Source: Echinicola soli (GTDB lineage Bacteria; Bacteroidota; Bacteroidia; Cytophagales; Cyclobacteriaceae). From it: DNA of 64,000 nucleotides. The DNA is taken from assembly GCF_006575665.1 (NCBI RefSeq), contig NZ_CP041253.1, positions 2,517,001 to 2,581,000 of the forward strand, in the 5' to 3' direction. Shown here piece by piece: positions 51,814-60,521 of this stretch. Position 1 is the stretch's first letter, and each line of letters begins with the position of its first letter. The notes beneath the pieces were generated by a model. That model was not told the DNA's origin and made no database searches. It saw only the letters and a program-made list of their open reading frames with translations. A program made the translations under genes and the position numbers.

Positions 51814-54800
51814 ATGAAAACACACCTACTTTCTGAAATGAAATTTGTGGGAATACTCGTCATGACGATACTTTTAAGTCTTGGTGATATTTCTGCCCAT
51901 CAATATGCTTATGCCAATTCCTCCTGGAAACGGCACCAGAAGCTGGAGGATGTACAAGTGTCCTTGAACATGAAGAATGCCAGCATGGTACAAGTGCTAA
52001 AGGAAATCGAATCGTCCACCGCTTTCCATGTGGCATATATGGAGGAAGAACTTTCTACTGAGAAGGACATTTCGCTCAATGTAAATGAGCAATCATTGCT
52101 GTATGTTCTGGAAGTGTTGTCCAGGGAGCACAATGTACGGTTTACCCAAGTGAACAATACCATTCATGTCTCTCCAAAGAATGTACCACAATTACAAGAG
52201 GAAGTCGAGGAGCGGAATATCTCAGGAAAGGTCTTGGATGAAGAAGGAATACCCATTCCCGGCGTGAATGTGATCGTCAAGGGAACCAAAAGAGTGACCG
52301 TGACTGATCTGGACGGTGTGTTTTCGTTTGAGAATATTTCAGACGATGCGATTTTGGTATTCTCCTTTATCGGTTTTGAGTCACAGGAAATAACGGTGAC
52401 CAATAAGGAAACGGTCTCGGTGACATTACGGGAAGATATGTCAGAACTTCAGGAAGTGGTCGTGGTTGGTTTTGGCGAGCAGCCGAAGGCGAATTTGACA
52501 GGATCAGTGGCTACGGTAGATAGCAAGGATATTGAGAATAGGCCTGTTACCAATGTGATGAACTCGTTGCAAGGGACAGCTCCCGGACTGACCGTGACCC
52601 GGTCAAGTGGTCAGCCAGGGAATGAAGGCTATGACTTGAATATCAGGGGCATCAGCTCTGTGAATGGGGATAACCAGCCGCTGGTCATTGTAGATGGAGT
52701 GGAAGGCAGTTTGGAGCTGTTGAATCCAAATGATATTGAATCTGTTTCCGTGCTGAAGGATGCTGCCGCTTCGTCGATTTTCGGGGCCAAAGCAGCCAAC
52801 GGAGTGATCATGGTAACGACAAAGAAAGGTGCTGTAGGTAAAACAACAGTAACTTATTCAGGAATGTTTACGATCAATAAGCCCTATAGTCAGCCGGAAT
52901 TATTGTCTTCCTACGAACAGGGGCTGATGCAAAATGAAGCTAGGGTGAACAGGGGGGGGAGTCCCGTATGGCGAGATGAGCAGTTGGAGTGGATGCAGGA
53001 TGATAATTTCAACTATCAAGTTAATCCCAATAACCCAGATCGCTACGATTATTATTATAACATCAACAAGAAGGATCTTGTCATGAGAGATCTTACCTAT
53101 GCCCAAAACCATAATCTATCCATAAAAGGAGGAAATGCTGAAAACCAATACTTGATTTCACTTGGCTATTACAACCAAAACGGTGTGTTTAAGTTTGGCC
53201 CTGATGGAAATGAACGTTATAATGCTAGGGTCAATCTAAACACCAAGTTTAATGATATATTTAGCTTGGATTCACGAATTTCCTACAATATGGATGAGAC
53301 CATGTCTCCAAGTAGAAATGTAGGTGGTGATTATGGATTAATTTATCAAGTATATCAGTCTAGGTCCATTTATCCGGTTTACTTACCAGGATCTGATGAC
53401 ACCAAATACGCTGCTGGAACCCCGAATTATTATGGAGCACTAAAAGAGGGTGGATACAATGAAAGGATACGGAGCGATTTTAATGGTGTATTTACGCTAA
53501 AGGCTCAAAACCTCGCAAAGGGATTGACATTGAAGATGGTGTACAACCCGCGTTTCCGTAACAATACCGAAGACCAATTCAATAGGACAGTGCCATTTTA
53601 CTACATCTCTCCCACACCTGGAAGCTACTATAATCAAGTGAATTCCATTGTCAAGGAAAGACAGAATGAAATCAATCATAACCTGCAACTATTGGCCGAT
53701 TATGACTGGAATATCAATGAAGACCATAAGTTCCATGTACTAGGTGGATACCAATTCCAAAACTATCGACGGGATTATGTGACGGCTACTGCCAAAGCAT
53801 TGATTTCAAATAATGCTCCTTCTTTAAATTTTGGCAGTGATCCCAATGTCCCTCCTGTGGTCGGAGATAATATTCAAACCAACGCATTTATTTCTTACTT
53901 CGGAAGGTTCAATTATTCCTTTAGAGATAAGTACTTGTTTGAAGCTAACCTGAGAAATGATATTAGCTCCAAGCTTGCCCCCGGGTATCGAAGTAAAACC
54001 TTTCCTTCATTTTCTGCAGGTTGGATATTGAGTGAGGAAGACTGGTTCCAAGAGTCCCTGTCATTTTTGACACAATTTAAGCTAAGAGGCTCTTGGGGTA
54101 AATTGGGCAATGCTAATGTTTTAGGTAACTATGATTATATATCCTTATTAAGGGAAGGTAATAATTATCCTTTTAATAATGTATCCAACTTGTCACTTTA
54201 CCAAAGAGACCTAGCATCGCCCGAGAAAAGCTGGGAGTCCATTAAGTCTACTAATTTCGGTGTGGATTTCGCATTGTTTGATTATAGATTGACGGGTAGT
54301 TTCGATTATTTTGTAAGGCAGAATGAAGATATGCTCGTGACAGTGACACTTCCTGCCACGTTAGGGGTAAATCCTTCCCAGACCAATTCCGCCAAAATGG
54401 AAACCAGAGGCTGGGAGGTGGTTTTAGGCTGGAGAGACACCAGGGGTGAATTCAGCTATTCGGTTAATTTCAATCTTTCGGACAACAGAAACAAGGTACT
54501 GGAATATGCCGGAAGAAGTGTCTACAGTGAGGGCGTGAATAAAATAGTGGAAGGGCTGCCAATCAATACAATATTTGGCTATGAGGCAGACGGATATTTT
54601 AGTTCTGCAGATGAGGTGGCAGGCTGGGCGTTTCAAGATTCTAGAACAGGTGCGGGCGATATAAAATACCTTGATAATAACAATGATGGAAAGATCAACG
54701 GTGGACTTTTTAGACCTGATGACCATGGCGATCTGATCAATCTTGGAAACACTTCTCCCAGATACCTTTTTGGAGCCAATATTGGGTTTGATTGGAAGGG

Positions 54801-55233
54801 ATTTGATTTCAAGGCGTTTTTCCAAGGAGTAGGGGAAAGAAAAATGTTGATTTATACACGGGCTGCCATTCCTATTTATGAATCGTGGAGGATGCCGTGG
54901 AAACTACAGCAGGATTATTGGACGCCTGAAAATCAGGATGCATTATTCCCAAGGTTATATGAAGGGGCCTCCCATAATGGCCGGACGTCCTCGCACTGGG
55001 TGCAAGATGCGGCCTATATTAGACTGAAAAACTTACAGGTAGGTTACACATTTAAAAATGGCGTGCTGGACAAGCTCAGTGTATCCTCTGCTCGCGTGTT
55101 TTTCTCTGGTCAGGATATGTGGGAAAAAACCAAAATGTGGTTCACCTACTATGATCCTGAAAACCCTAACAATGTTTCTTATAACTACCCATTCTTTAGG
55201 TCCTATGCCATTGGCTTGAATGTGACTTTTTGA
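51814..55233 (+). CDS. SusC/RagA TonB-dependent transporter with STN signalling domain (PUL 2)
   Basis: The protein is 1139 residues from the ATG at 51814; a TTG at 51787 opens a longer frame without support. After a signal region (to about 36, AYANS), the STN domain (about 44-116, VSLNMKNASMVQVLKEIESST) contacts FecR in the periplasm. A carboxypeptidase-regulatory-like domain follows (about 134-215, ISGKVLDEEGIPIPGVNV), then a TonB-box-like LQEVVVVGFG, the plug (about 225-340) and the barrel to the terminal NVTF. It imports oligosaccharides with SusD and reports their presence. The STN domain distinguishes it from the SusC at 18105. Confidence 0.96.
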   Translation: MKTHLLSEMKFVGILVMTILLSLGDISAHQYAYANSSWKRHQKLEDVQVSLNMKNASMVQVLKEIESSTAFHVAYMEEELSTEKDISLNVNEQSLLYVLEVLSREHNVRFTQVNNTIHVSPKNVPQLQEEVEERNISGKVLDEEGIPIPGVNVIVKGTKRVTVTDLDGVFSFENISDDAILVFSFIGFESQEITVTNKETVSVTLREDMSELQEVVVVGFGEQPKANLTGSVATVDSKDIENRPVTNVMNSLQGTAPGLTVTRSSGQPGNEGYDLNIRGISSVNGDNQPLVIVDGVEGSLELLNPNDIESVSVLKDAAASSIFGAKAANGVIMVTTKKGAVGKTTVTYSGMFTINKPYSQPELLSSYEQGLMQNEARVNRGGSPVWRDEQLEWMQDDNFNYQVNPNNPDRYDYYYNINKKDLVMRDLTYAQNHNLSIKGGNAENQYLISLGYYNQNGVFKFGPDGNERYNARVNLNTKFNDIFSLDSRISYNMDETMSPSRNVGGDYGLIYQVYQSRSIYPVYLPGSDDTKYAAGTPNYYGALKEGGYNERIRSDFNGVFTLKAQNLAKGLTLKMVYNPRFRNNTEDQFNRTVPFYYISPTPGSYYNQVNSIVKERQNEINHNLQLLADYDWNINEDHKFHVLGGYQFQNYRRDYVTATAKALISNNAPSLNFGSDPNVPPVVGDNIQTNAFISYFGRFNYSFRDKYLFEANLRNDISSKLAPGYRSKTFPSFSAGWILSEEDWFQESLSFLTQFKLRGSWGKLGNANVLGNYDYISLLREGNNYPFNNVSNLSLYQRDLASPEKSWESIKSTNFGVDFALFDYRLTGSFDYFVRQNEDMLVTVTLPATLGVNPSQTNSAKMETRGWEVVLGWRDTRGEFSYSVNFNLSDNRNKVLEYAGRSVYSEGVNKIVEGLPINTIFGYEADGYFSSADEVAGWAFQDSRTGAGDIKYLDNNNDGKINGGLFRPDDHGDLINLGNTSPRYLFGANIGFDWKGFDFKAFFQGVGERKMLIYTRAAIPIYESWRMPWKLQQDYWTPENQDALFPRLYEGASHNGRTSSHWVQDAAYIRLKNLQVGYTFKNGVLDKLSVSSARVFFSGQDMWEKTKMWFTYYDPENPNNVSYNYPFFRSYAIGLNVTF

Positions 55234-55266
55234 TCGGTTGAGTATTAGTCCACAAAGAAAAAAATT

Positions 55267-56913
55267 ATGAAGATTATAAATAATATCAAAAATAATTTAG
55301 GCATCATCGCGGTGATATTGCTGGTGATGGGCTGTCAGGACAAGCTGGACTTGGCACCTGAGACGCAGATTTCGGATTCCAATTTCTGGAATTCTACCAC
55401 TGATTTGGAAAAAGCAGCAAACTATCTGTACACCTTTTTGCCGGATATAGAATCGGCCACTGATAATTCGGGTACATTTTCTTTTTCCAATAGTGGAGCC
55501 AATAGTGTCAGTGATGGGACCAGGATCGCTCCAGCAACAGATACGGACAACTGGGATCAGAACTATGACATCATCAGGGCCAGTAACAATATCCTCGAAA
55601 AGTCTGTGAATGTAAGTGGCGATGAAGCGACCATAAACAAGTACTTGGCTGAAGCAAGGTTCTTCAGGGCATGGGCCTATTTTGAAATGGTGAAGCGTTT
55701 TGGAGGAGTTCCTTTGATTACGAAGACCTTGGGTGTTTCAGATCCTGAGCTTTATGCTCCAAGGGCAGAGAGAAGTGAAGTTGTTAGCTTAATTTACCAA
55801 GACCTGGATTTTGCAATTTCCCATTTACCGATGCCCAGTAAACAAGCTGGTGCTGAATATGGACGGATCACCGCATCAGCTGCTTTGTCTTTCAAATCCC
55901 GCGTGGCGTTATTCGAAGGGACGAGAGCGAAGTTTCATGGTGGTGATGATGCCCAAAAACATCTTCAATTGGCTATGGAAGCTGCAGAAGAAGTAATCAA
56001 CAGTGGAGAGCATGGACTTTTTAAGTATGGTCAGGACCCAGCGATAAGCTATCGGAAACTATTCCATGATGAAGGTGATGGGCCATCAAATCCCGAGAGT
56101 ATAATGGTTAAGTTATATGGAGAAAATGCGTCCAATAACCTAAGAAGCCACAGGATCACGGAAAACCGGCTCAATCAAGGCCAGATGGTCCCTACCAAAG
56201 CTCTGGCAGATCTTTATCTCTATACAGATGGCTTACCAAAGGAAAAATCAGCGAATTATGGGGAAGAGGTGACTTCTTTGACACAATTTGAGAGCAGGGA
56301 TCCAAGGATGGAGATGACGATTTTTAACAAAACGTTATTTTATACTCCTACGGCGTTGTACGTGCCTGGTTTCCAGTTTTCGCCTTCTGGGTATAAGTTT
56401 TGTAAATATTTCAATCCAGAATATATGTCGCCGCCGGATTGCTGGGTGGATTTTATGATTATACGTTATGCGGAAGTTTTACTTAATTATGCTGAGGCAA
56501 AATTTGAACTGACTGAATCCATTAGTGATAGTGATTTGGACAAATCCATTAATCTCCTGAGAGAGCGGGTGGGGATGCCTGCACTGAGCAATCAATTTGT
56601 CAATGCCAATTCACTGAGCATGCGGGAAGAAATAAGAAGAGAGCGAGGAATAGAGCTGGCCATGGAAAATTTCCAATATTGGGATTTGATCCGATGGAAA
56701 ACTGCCGAGGTGGAGTTGCCCCAGACTATTCTGGGAGCGAAGTACTTTGAGGAAGAGTATGGACCCACAGCTAATGAAATGAACGCGGATGGATATGTGA
56801 TTGTCCAAAAAGAAGTGGACAGGCACTTTGATCCGTCCAGAGATTATTTGTGGCCGATTCCCCTGCAAGAACTAGGGCTAAACCCTGCTTTGGAGCAAAA
56901 TCCTAATTGGTAA
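55267..56913 (+). CDS. SusD/RagB-family glycan-binding lipoprotein (PUL 2)
   Basis: This 548-residue lipoprotein has a lipobox (VMGCQD, Cys at about 23). SusD marks are LAEARFFRAWAYFEMVKRFGGVPLI (with TPR-like helices around it), FMIIRYAEVLLNYAEAK, and the C-terminal IRRERGIELAMENFQYWDLIRWK. It should bind the same glycan as the SusC encoded 33 bases before it. A hairpin of moderate strength follows before the PL8 gene, so the lyases may be expressed at a lower level than SusCD. Confidence 0.95.
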   Translation: MKIINNIKNNLGIIAVILLVMGCQDKLDLAPETQISDSNFWNSTTDLEKAANYLYTFLPDIESATDNSGTFSFSNSGANSVSDGTRIAPATDTDNWDQNYDIIRASNNILEKSVNVSGDEATINKYLAEARFFRAWAYFEMVKRFGGVPLITKTLGVSDPELYAPRAERSEVVSLIYQDLDFAISHLPMPSKQAGAEYGRITASAALSFKSRVALFEGTRAKFHGGDDAQKHLQLAMEAAEEVINSGEHGLFKYGQDPAISYRKLFHDEGDGPSNPESIMVKLYGENASNNLRSHRITENRLNQGQMVPTKALADLYLYTDGLPKEKSANYGEEVTSLTQFESRDPRMEMTIFNKTLFYTPTALYVPGFQFSPSGYKFCKYFNPEYMSPPDCWVDFMIIRYAEVLLNYAEAKFELTESISDSDLDKSINLLRERVGMPALSNQFVNANSLSMREEIRRERGIELAMENFQYWDLIRWKTAEVELPQTILGAKYFEEEYGPTANEMNADGYVIVQKEVDRHFDPSRDYLWPIPLQELGLNPALEQNPNW

Positions 56914-56926
56914 TGTGAAATTTGAT

Positions 56927-56960
56927 AGAGGACTTTGGCTTTTGCCGGGTCCTCTTTTTG
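56927..56960 (+). terminator. Moderate hairpin terminator between SusD and PL8
   Basis: AGAGGAC (56927-56933) pairs with GTCCTCT (56949-56955), with four more T residues following (56956-56959). The loop is 15 bases. The PL8 start is 18 bases beyond its end, so it may act as a partial terminator. Confidence 0.6.
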
Positions 56961-56972
56961 TCTTAAAAAGGA

Positions 56973-59900
56973 ATGACTATGGGGTTGAAAAAAGTTTTTA
57001 TCGTTGTCTTGATCGGACTAAGTGCATATTCGCCATTGTTTGCCCAGAGTGGTTTTGATATTATAATGGAGCGGATTTTTGACAATTTTCAAAATTCCAC
57101 TTCTACGAGCATCTTGGATGGGCAGGTGGCTGTAGTACGTGCTAGCTTAGATATGGACGGTAGCTGGCCGGATATTAACTACGCCGATCAGTCACAGACC
57201 AACTGGCAGCCTGTTAAACATTATGAAAGAGTAAGCGTGCTTTCCAAGGCCTATTCGAGGCCAGAGAGCAGTTACTATGGTGATCCAGCTTTGTTGGCAG
57301 ATATTACTGCGGCCATGGATTACTGGCTGGGGCTTAACCCAGTTCCTTATAGTACCAACTGGTGGTTCCTCAGTATCAAGGTACCCAAGGATATTGGAAA
57401 TATCCTTATTGCCCTAAGAAACGCCCCCACTGGCATTGACCCGGCACTGGAAAGCAGTATGATTGAATGGATGACCAAAGGGGGTTCTATGACTGTGTCC
57501 CCCGGAAAAGATGGTTCCAATCTTACTGATATTGGCCAACACTATATCATGAGGGCCTGTTTGACTGAAGACAGTGGACTGATGCAGCATGCCGTGACAG
57601 AAACGGGCAATTCGATCAAGATCAGCTCAGGGGAAGGCATCAAACGGGACAATTCCTATATGGCACATGGAGCGCAGCTTTACATTTATGGGTATGGAAG
57701 GGAGTATGTGTCAGGAATCAGAAATATCGCGGTAAATATCACAGGGACTTCCTATGCATATCCTCCAGAAAAAATCGCCATATTTTCGGATTTTGTCAGG
57801 AACGGATTTATCAAAACTTCTCGTGGTGCCTATGCCGATTTCAATGTTTTTGGAAGGAGCATTACCCGTTCGGGGGTAGGGCGTGCGGATGTAAACTTGA
57901 TCGAGCAGGTCAGGGATTTTGATATGCCCCAATATCAAGCAAGTTACGATACCGTCATCACCAGGATGCGTGAACAAGAAAGTCCTGACTATGGCGTTAC
58001 GCCAGAACATAATCACTATTGGAAGTCAGATTATACAGTACACCACCGTCCTGGCTATATGGTGGGGCTGCGCAATGTCTCCACCCGAACGGTGAAATCC
58101 GAAATGGGCAATGGTGAAAATATCAAAGGACATTTTTTAACGGATGGCGCCACTTATATTGCGGTAGATGGAGACGAATATTTTGGGATTTATCCTGTTT
58201 GGGATTGGAATAAGATCCCGGGAACCACCACTCCTGCAATCACTTCCTTTCCTGCCAGATCCTCTTGGGGGACCAATCCAGGGAAATCTCATTTTGTAGG
58301 TGGCGTATCAGATGGACAATACGGCGCCTCAGTCTATGATATGGATGACTATAATACCACCGCCAAAAAAACGTGGTTTTTCTTTGACGATGAGGTGGTT
58401 TGTTTAGGGACAGGAATCAGCTCATCGGCTGCGGAAGCCATCAATTCCACAGTCAACCAGGCCATGCTAAAAGGTAATGTTATCGTCAGCACAGGCAGTG
58501 GAGGAGTGTCCTTGGGGCAGGGGGATCACACCTATGCTAATAACCTCAAATGGGTATGGCATAATGACGTCGGTTACGTATTTCCTGAAGGTGGCCAAAT
58601 AAAATTAAGCAACCAAAACCAAACGGGCAGCTGGAACAGTATTAACCAAACACAGTCTTCCGGGCAAGTTATAGAAGAAGTGTTTAAACTGTGGTTTGAA
58701 CATGGCGTATCTCCAATAGATGATAGCTATGCCTATATCCTGCTCCCCGGGAGCACACAGCAGGAAACAGCCAGTTTTGATATCAAAGGCTTAGAGCTCT
58801 TGGCCAACTCAGATTCAGTGCAGGCGGTCAGGCATGGAGGACTGGGTATGGTGCAGGCAGTTTTTTACCGTTCAGGAAGCTATCTTTTGGATAATATAAG
58901 GGTCAATGTGAGTAAACCATGTATGTTGATGCTCAAAGGTGCCAGTACATCTTCGCTCAATGTGACGGCAGCAGACCCTACGCAGGGAAATACTGGTGTG
59001 CTGAGGGTTGGTTTGGAGACTGCCGCTTTGAGCGAAATGAAAATGCTTGACCTTACCTTGCCAGAAAGGGATCTTGCGGGGAGCAGTGTGGCTGGGGAAA
59101 TCAACCAAAATTCACCGGCATTTGAAGAATTGGTGGCGCCACAGGTTCATAGAGCGGTAGCCGATGCTTTTGTGAGAGACGGTAGCTATGCAGATACCAA
59201 CTACCCTACGGGGAATTTGGTGGTGAAAAAGGATGGAGCTGGGTATAGTCGAGAAAGTTTTCTTAAATTCAATACTACCGTGCTGAGTAATCAGTTGGAC
59301 AGCGTGAAGCTTCGGCTTTGGATAAATAATGCCAATACGACTGTGACGGAGACCAATTGGGAAATCCATCATGTGGCAAATGATGCTTGGCAGGAAACAG
59401 GCATTACCTGGAACAATAAACCAGCCAGGGATAATCTCTTGGGACAGATTCCGGGTGCGCCTGCGGGGCAATTTGTAGAACTGGATGTAACCAATACCGT
59501 TTTGGAGAGCCTGTCTGGTGATGGGGCTTTTTCAATCAATATTGCAGGAACATTTCAGGGCAGCAAAACCGATGTGCAGTTTGCATCCAGAGAAGACGGC
59601 AATCCAGCCCATCAGCCTGTTTTGGTAGTGTATAAAAGCGAAATCAAAGGAGGGGAAGAGGGGAATTTGCCGGTGATAGAAGATACTTTCGTACAAAGAA
59701 CCGATGCTAACGGTGATACCAGTGATAAAAATTATGGGGCAGCAGGGTTTCTCGCTGCCCAAAATGGAGGCTATGAGCGGGAGGTTTACCTTAAATTTGC
59801 ATTAACTGATCTCACAGAGCCCATTCAGCAGGCTGCGATCCAACTGTACAGTCTGGGATCAGCTAGTGCTACATCTTGGGAGCTGTACAGTCTAGAAGAT

Positions 59901-60455
59901 GTTGCTTGGGAGGAAGGAACGGGCAATTGGCAAGGAAATAGCGGCGAAGGCCTTACTTGGAATACCGCGCCTAATTCGGCAACCTTGCTCCATGCCATTC
60001 AAGGAACTACGCAAGAAGGTCCTGTGGTGTTTGATATCACCGGCTACCTGCAGCAAGTGGCTCCTCAGCAGGATACGGTGGCATTTAAAGTGGTATCCAC
60101 AGCATCTGGTGTTTACACTTCCTTTGCCTCTGGAGAGAGCAATGATGTCAGTAGGTATCCTAGGATCCAATATGTGTTGGAACCTGAAGCCCTTGATCAC
60201 GGGCTAAAGCCAGCCCCTAAAAACAAGGTGTTGCTTTTCCCTAATCCCCTGGAAGGAATGGGGACAGTGACTTCCGAACGGCTCATTCGCCAGGTGGTGA
60301 TCAGGAGGCGTTCCGGAGAAATGGTCAAGGAAGAAAAAGATGTCAATGGTTATGAATATGAATTGGACCTGACGGGAATGAGAAATGGCTTGTACTATGT
60401 CATCATAATAGGTGATGACTATACCGAAGTGCAAAAGGCAATAAAGCGAAATTGA
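56973..60455 (+). CDS. Polysaccharide lyase family 8 (chondroitin AC/hyaluronate lyase type) with two C-terminal CBM96-like domains and T9SS sorting domain
   Basis: This 1160-residue protein has a signal peptide ending at LFAQS (about residue 25). The PL8 alpha-helical domain (about 25-370) has LTDIGQHYIMRACL, RDNSYMAHGAQLYIYGYG with His near 232 and Tyr near 240, and GRSITRSG with Arg near 299; the beta-sandwich domain (about 390-700) has VHHRPGYMVGLRNVS. Two DNRLRE/CBM96-like domains follow (about 725-890 and 895-1055), each with a Y-RE--LKF segment. A type A T9SS domain (about 1085-1160, LFPNPLEGMGT) ends it. PL8 enzymes cleave hyaluronan, chondroitin sulfate or xanthan by beta-elimination. 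The PUL context favours a glycosaminoglycan. Confidence 0.93.
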   Translation: MTMGLKKVFIVVLIGLSAYSPLFAQSGFDIIMERIFDNFQNSTSTSILDGQVAVVRASLDMDGSWPDINYADQSQTNWQPVKHYERVSVLSKAYSRPESSYYGDPALLADITAAMDYWLGLNPVPYSTNWWFLSIKVPKDIGNILIALRNAPTGIDPALESSMIEWMTKGGSMTVSPGKDGSNLTDIGQHYIMRACLTEDSGLMQHAVTETGNSIKISSGEGIKRDNSYMAHGAQLYIYGYGREYVSGIRNIAVNITGTSYAYPPEKIAIFSDFVRNGFIKTSRGAYADFNVFGRSITRSGVGRADVNLIEQVRDFDMPQYQASYDTVITRMREQESPDYGVTPEHNHYWKSDYTVHHRPGYMVGLRNVSTRTVKSEMGNGENIKGHFLTDGATYIAVDGDEYFGIYPVWDWNKIPGTTTPAITSFPARSSWGTNPGKSHFVGGVSDGQYGASVYDMDDYNTTAKKTWFFFDDEVVCLGTGISSSAAEAINSTVNQAMLKGNVIVSTGSGGVSLGQGDHTYANNLKWVWHNDVGYVFPEGGQIKLSNQNQTGSWNSINQTQSSGQVIEEVFKLWFEHGVSPIDDSYAYILLPGSTQQETASFDIKGLELLANSDSVQAVRHGGLGMVQAVFYRSGSYLLDNIRVNVSKPCMLMLKGASTSSLNVTAADPTQGNTGVLRVGLETAALSEMKMLDLTLPERDLAGSSVAGEINQNSPAFEELVAPQVHRAVADAFVRDGSYADTNYPTGNLVVKKDGAGYSRESFLKFNTTVLSNQLDSVKLRLWINNANTTVTETNWEIHHVANDAWQETGITWNNKPARDNLLGQIPGAPAGQFVELDVTNTVLESLSGDGAFSINIAGTFQGSKTDVQFASREDGNPAHQPVLVVYKSEIKGGEEGNLPVIEDTFVQRTDANGDTSDKNYGAAGFLAAQNGGYEREVYLKFALTDLTEPIQQAAIQLYSLGSASATSWELYSLEDVAWEEGTGNWQGNSGEGLTWNTAPNSATLLHAIQGTTQEGPVVFDITGYLQQVAPQQDTVAFKVVSTASGVYTSFASGESNDVSRYPRIQYVLEPEALDHGLKPAPKNKVLLFPNPLEGMGTVTSERLIRQVVIRRRSGEMVKEEKDVNGYEYELDLTGMRNGLYYVIIIGDDYTEVQKAIKRN

Positions 60456-60521
60456 TCATGTTGAATCGATCGTGACTTGAGGATTGAACCAAGCCCACTG
60501 ATCTACATAAAATAATATCTG

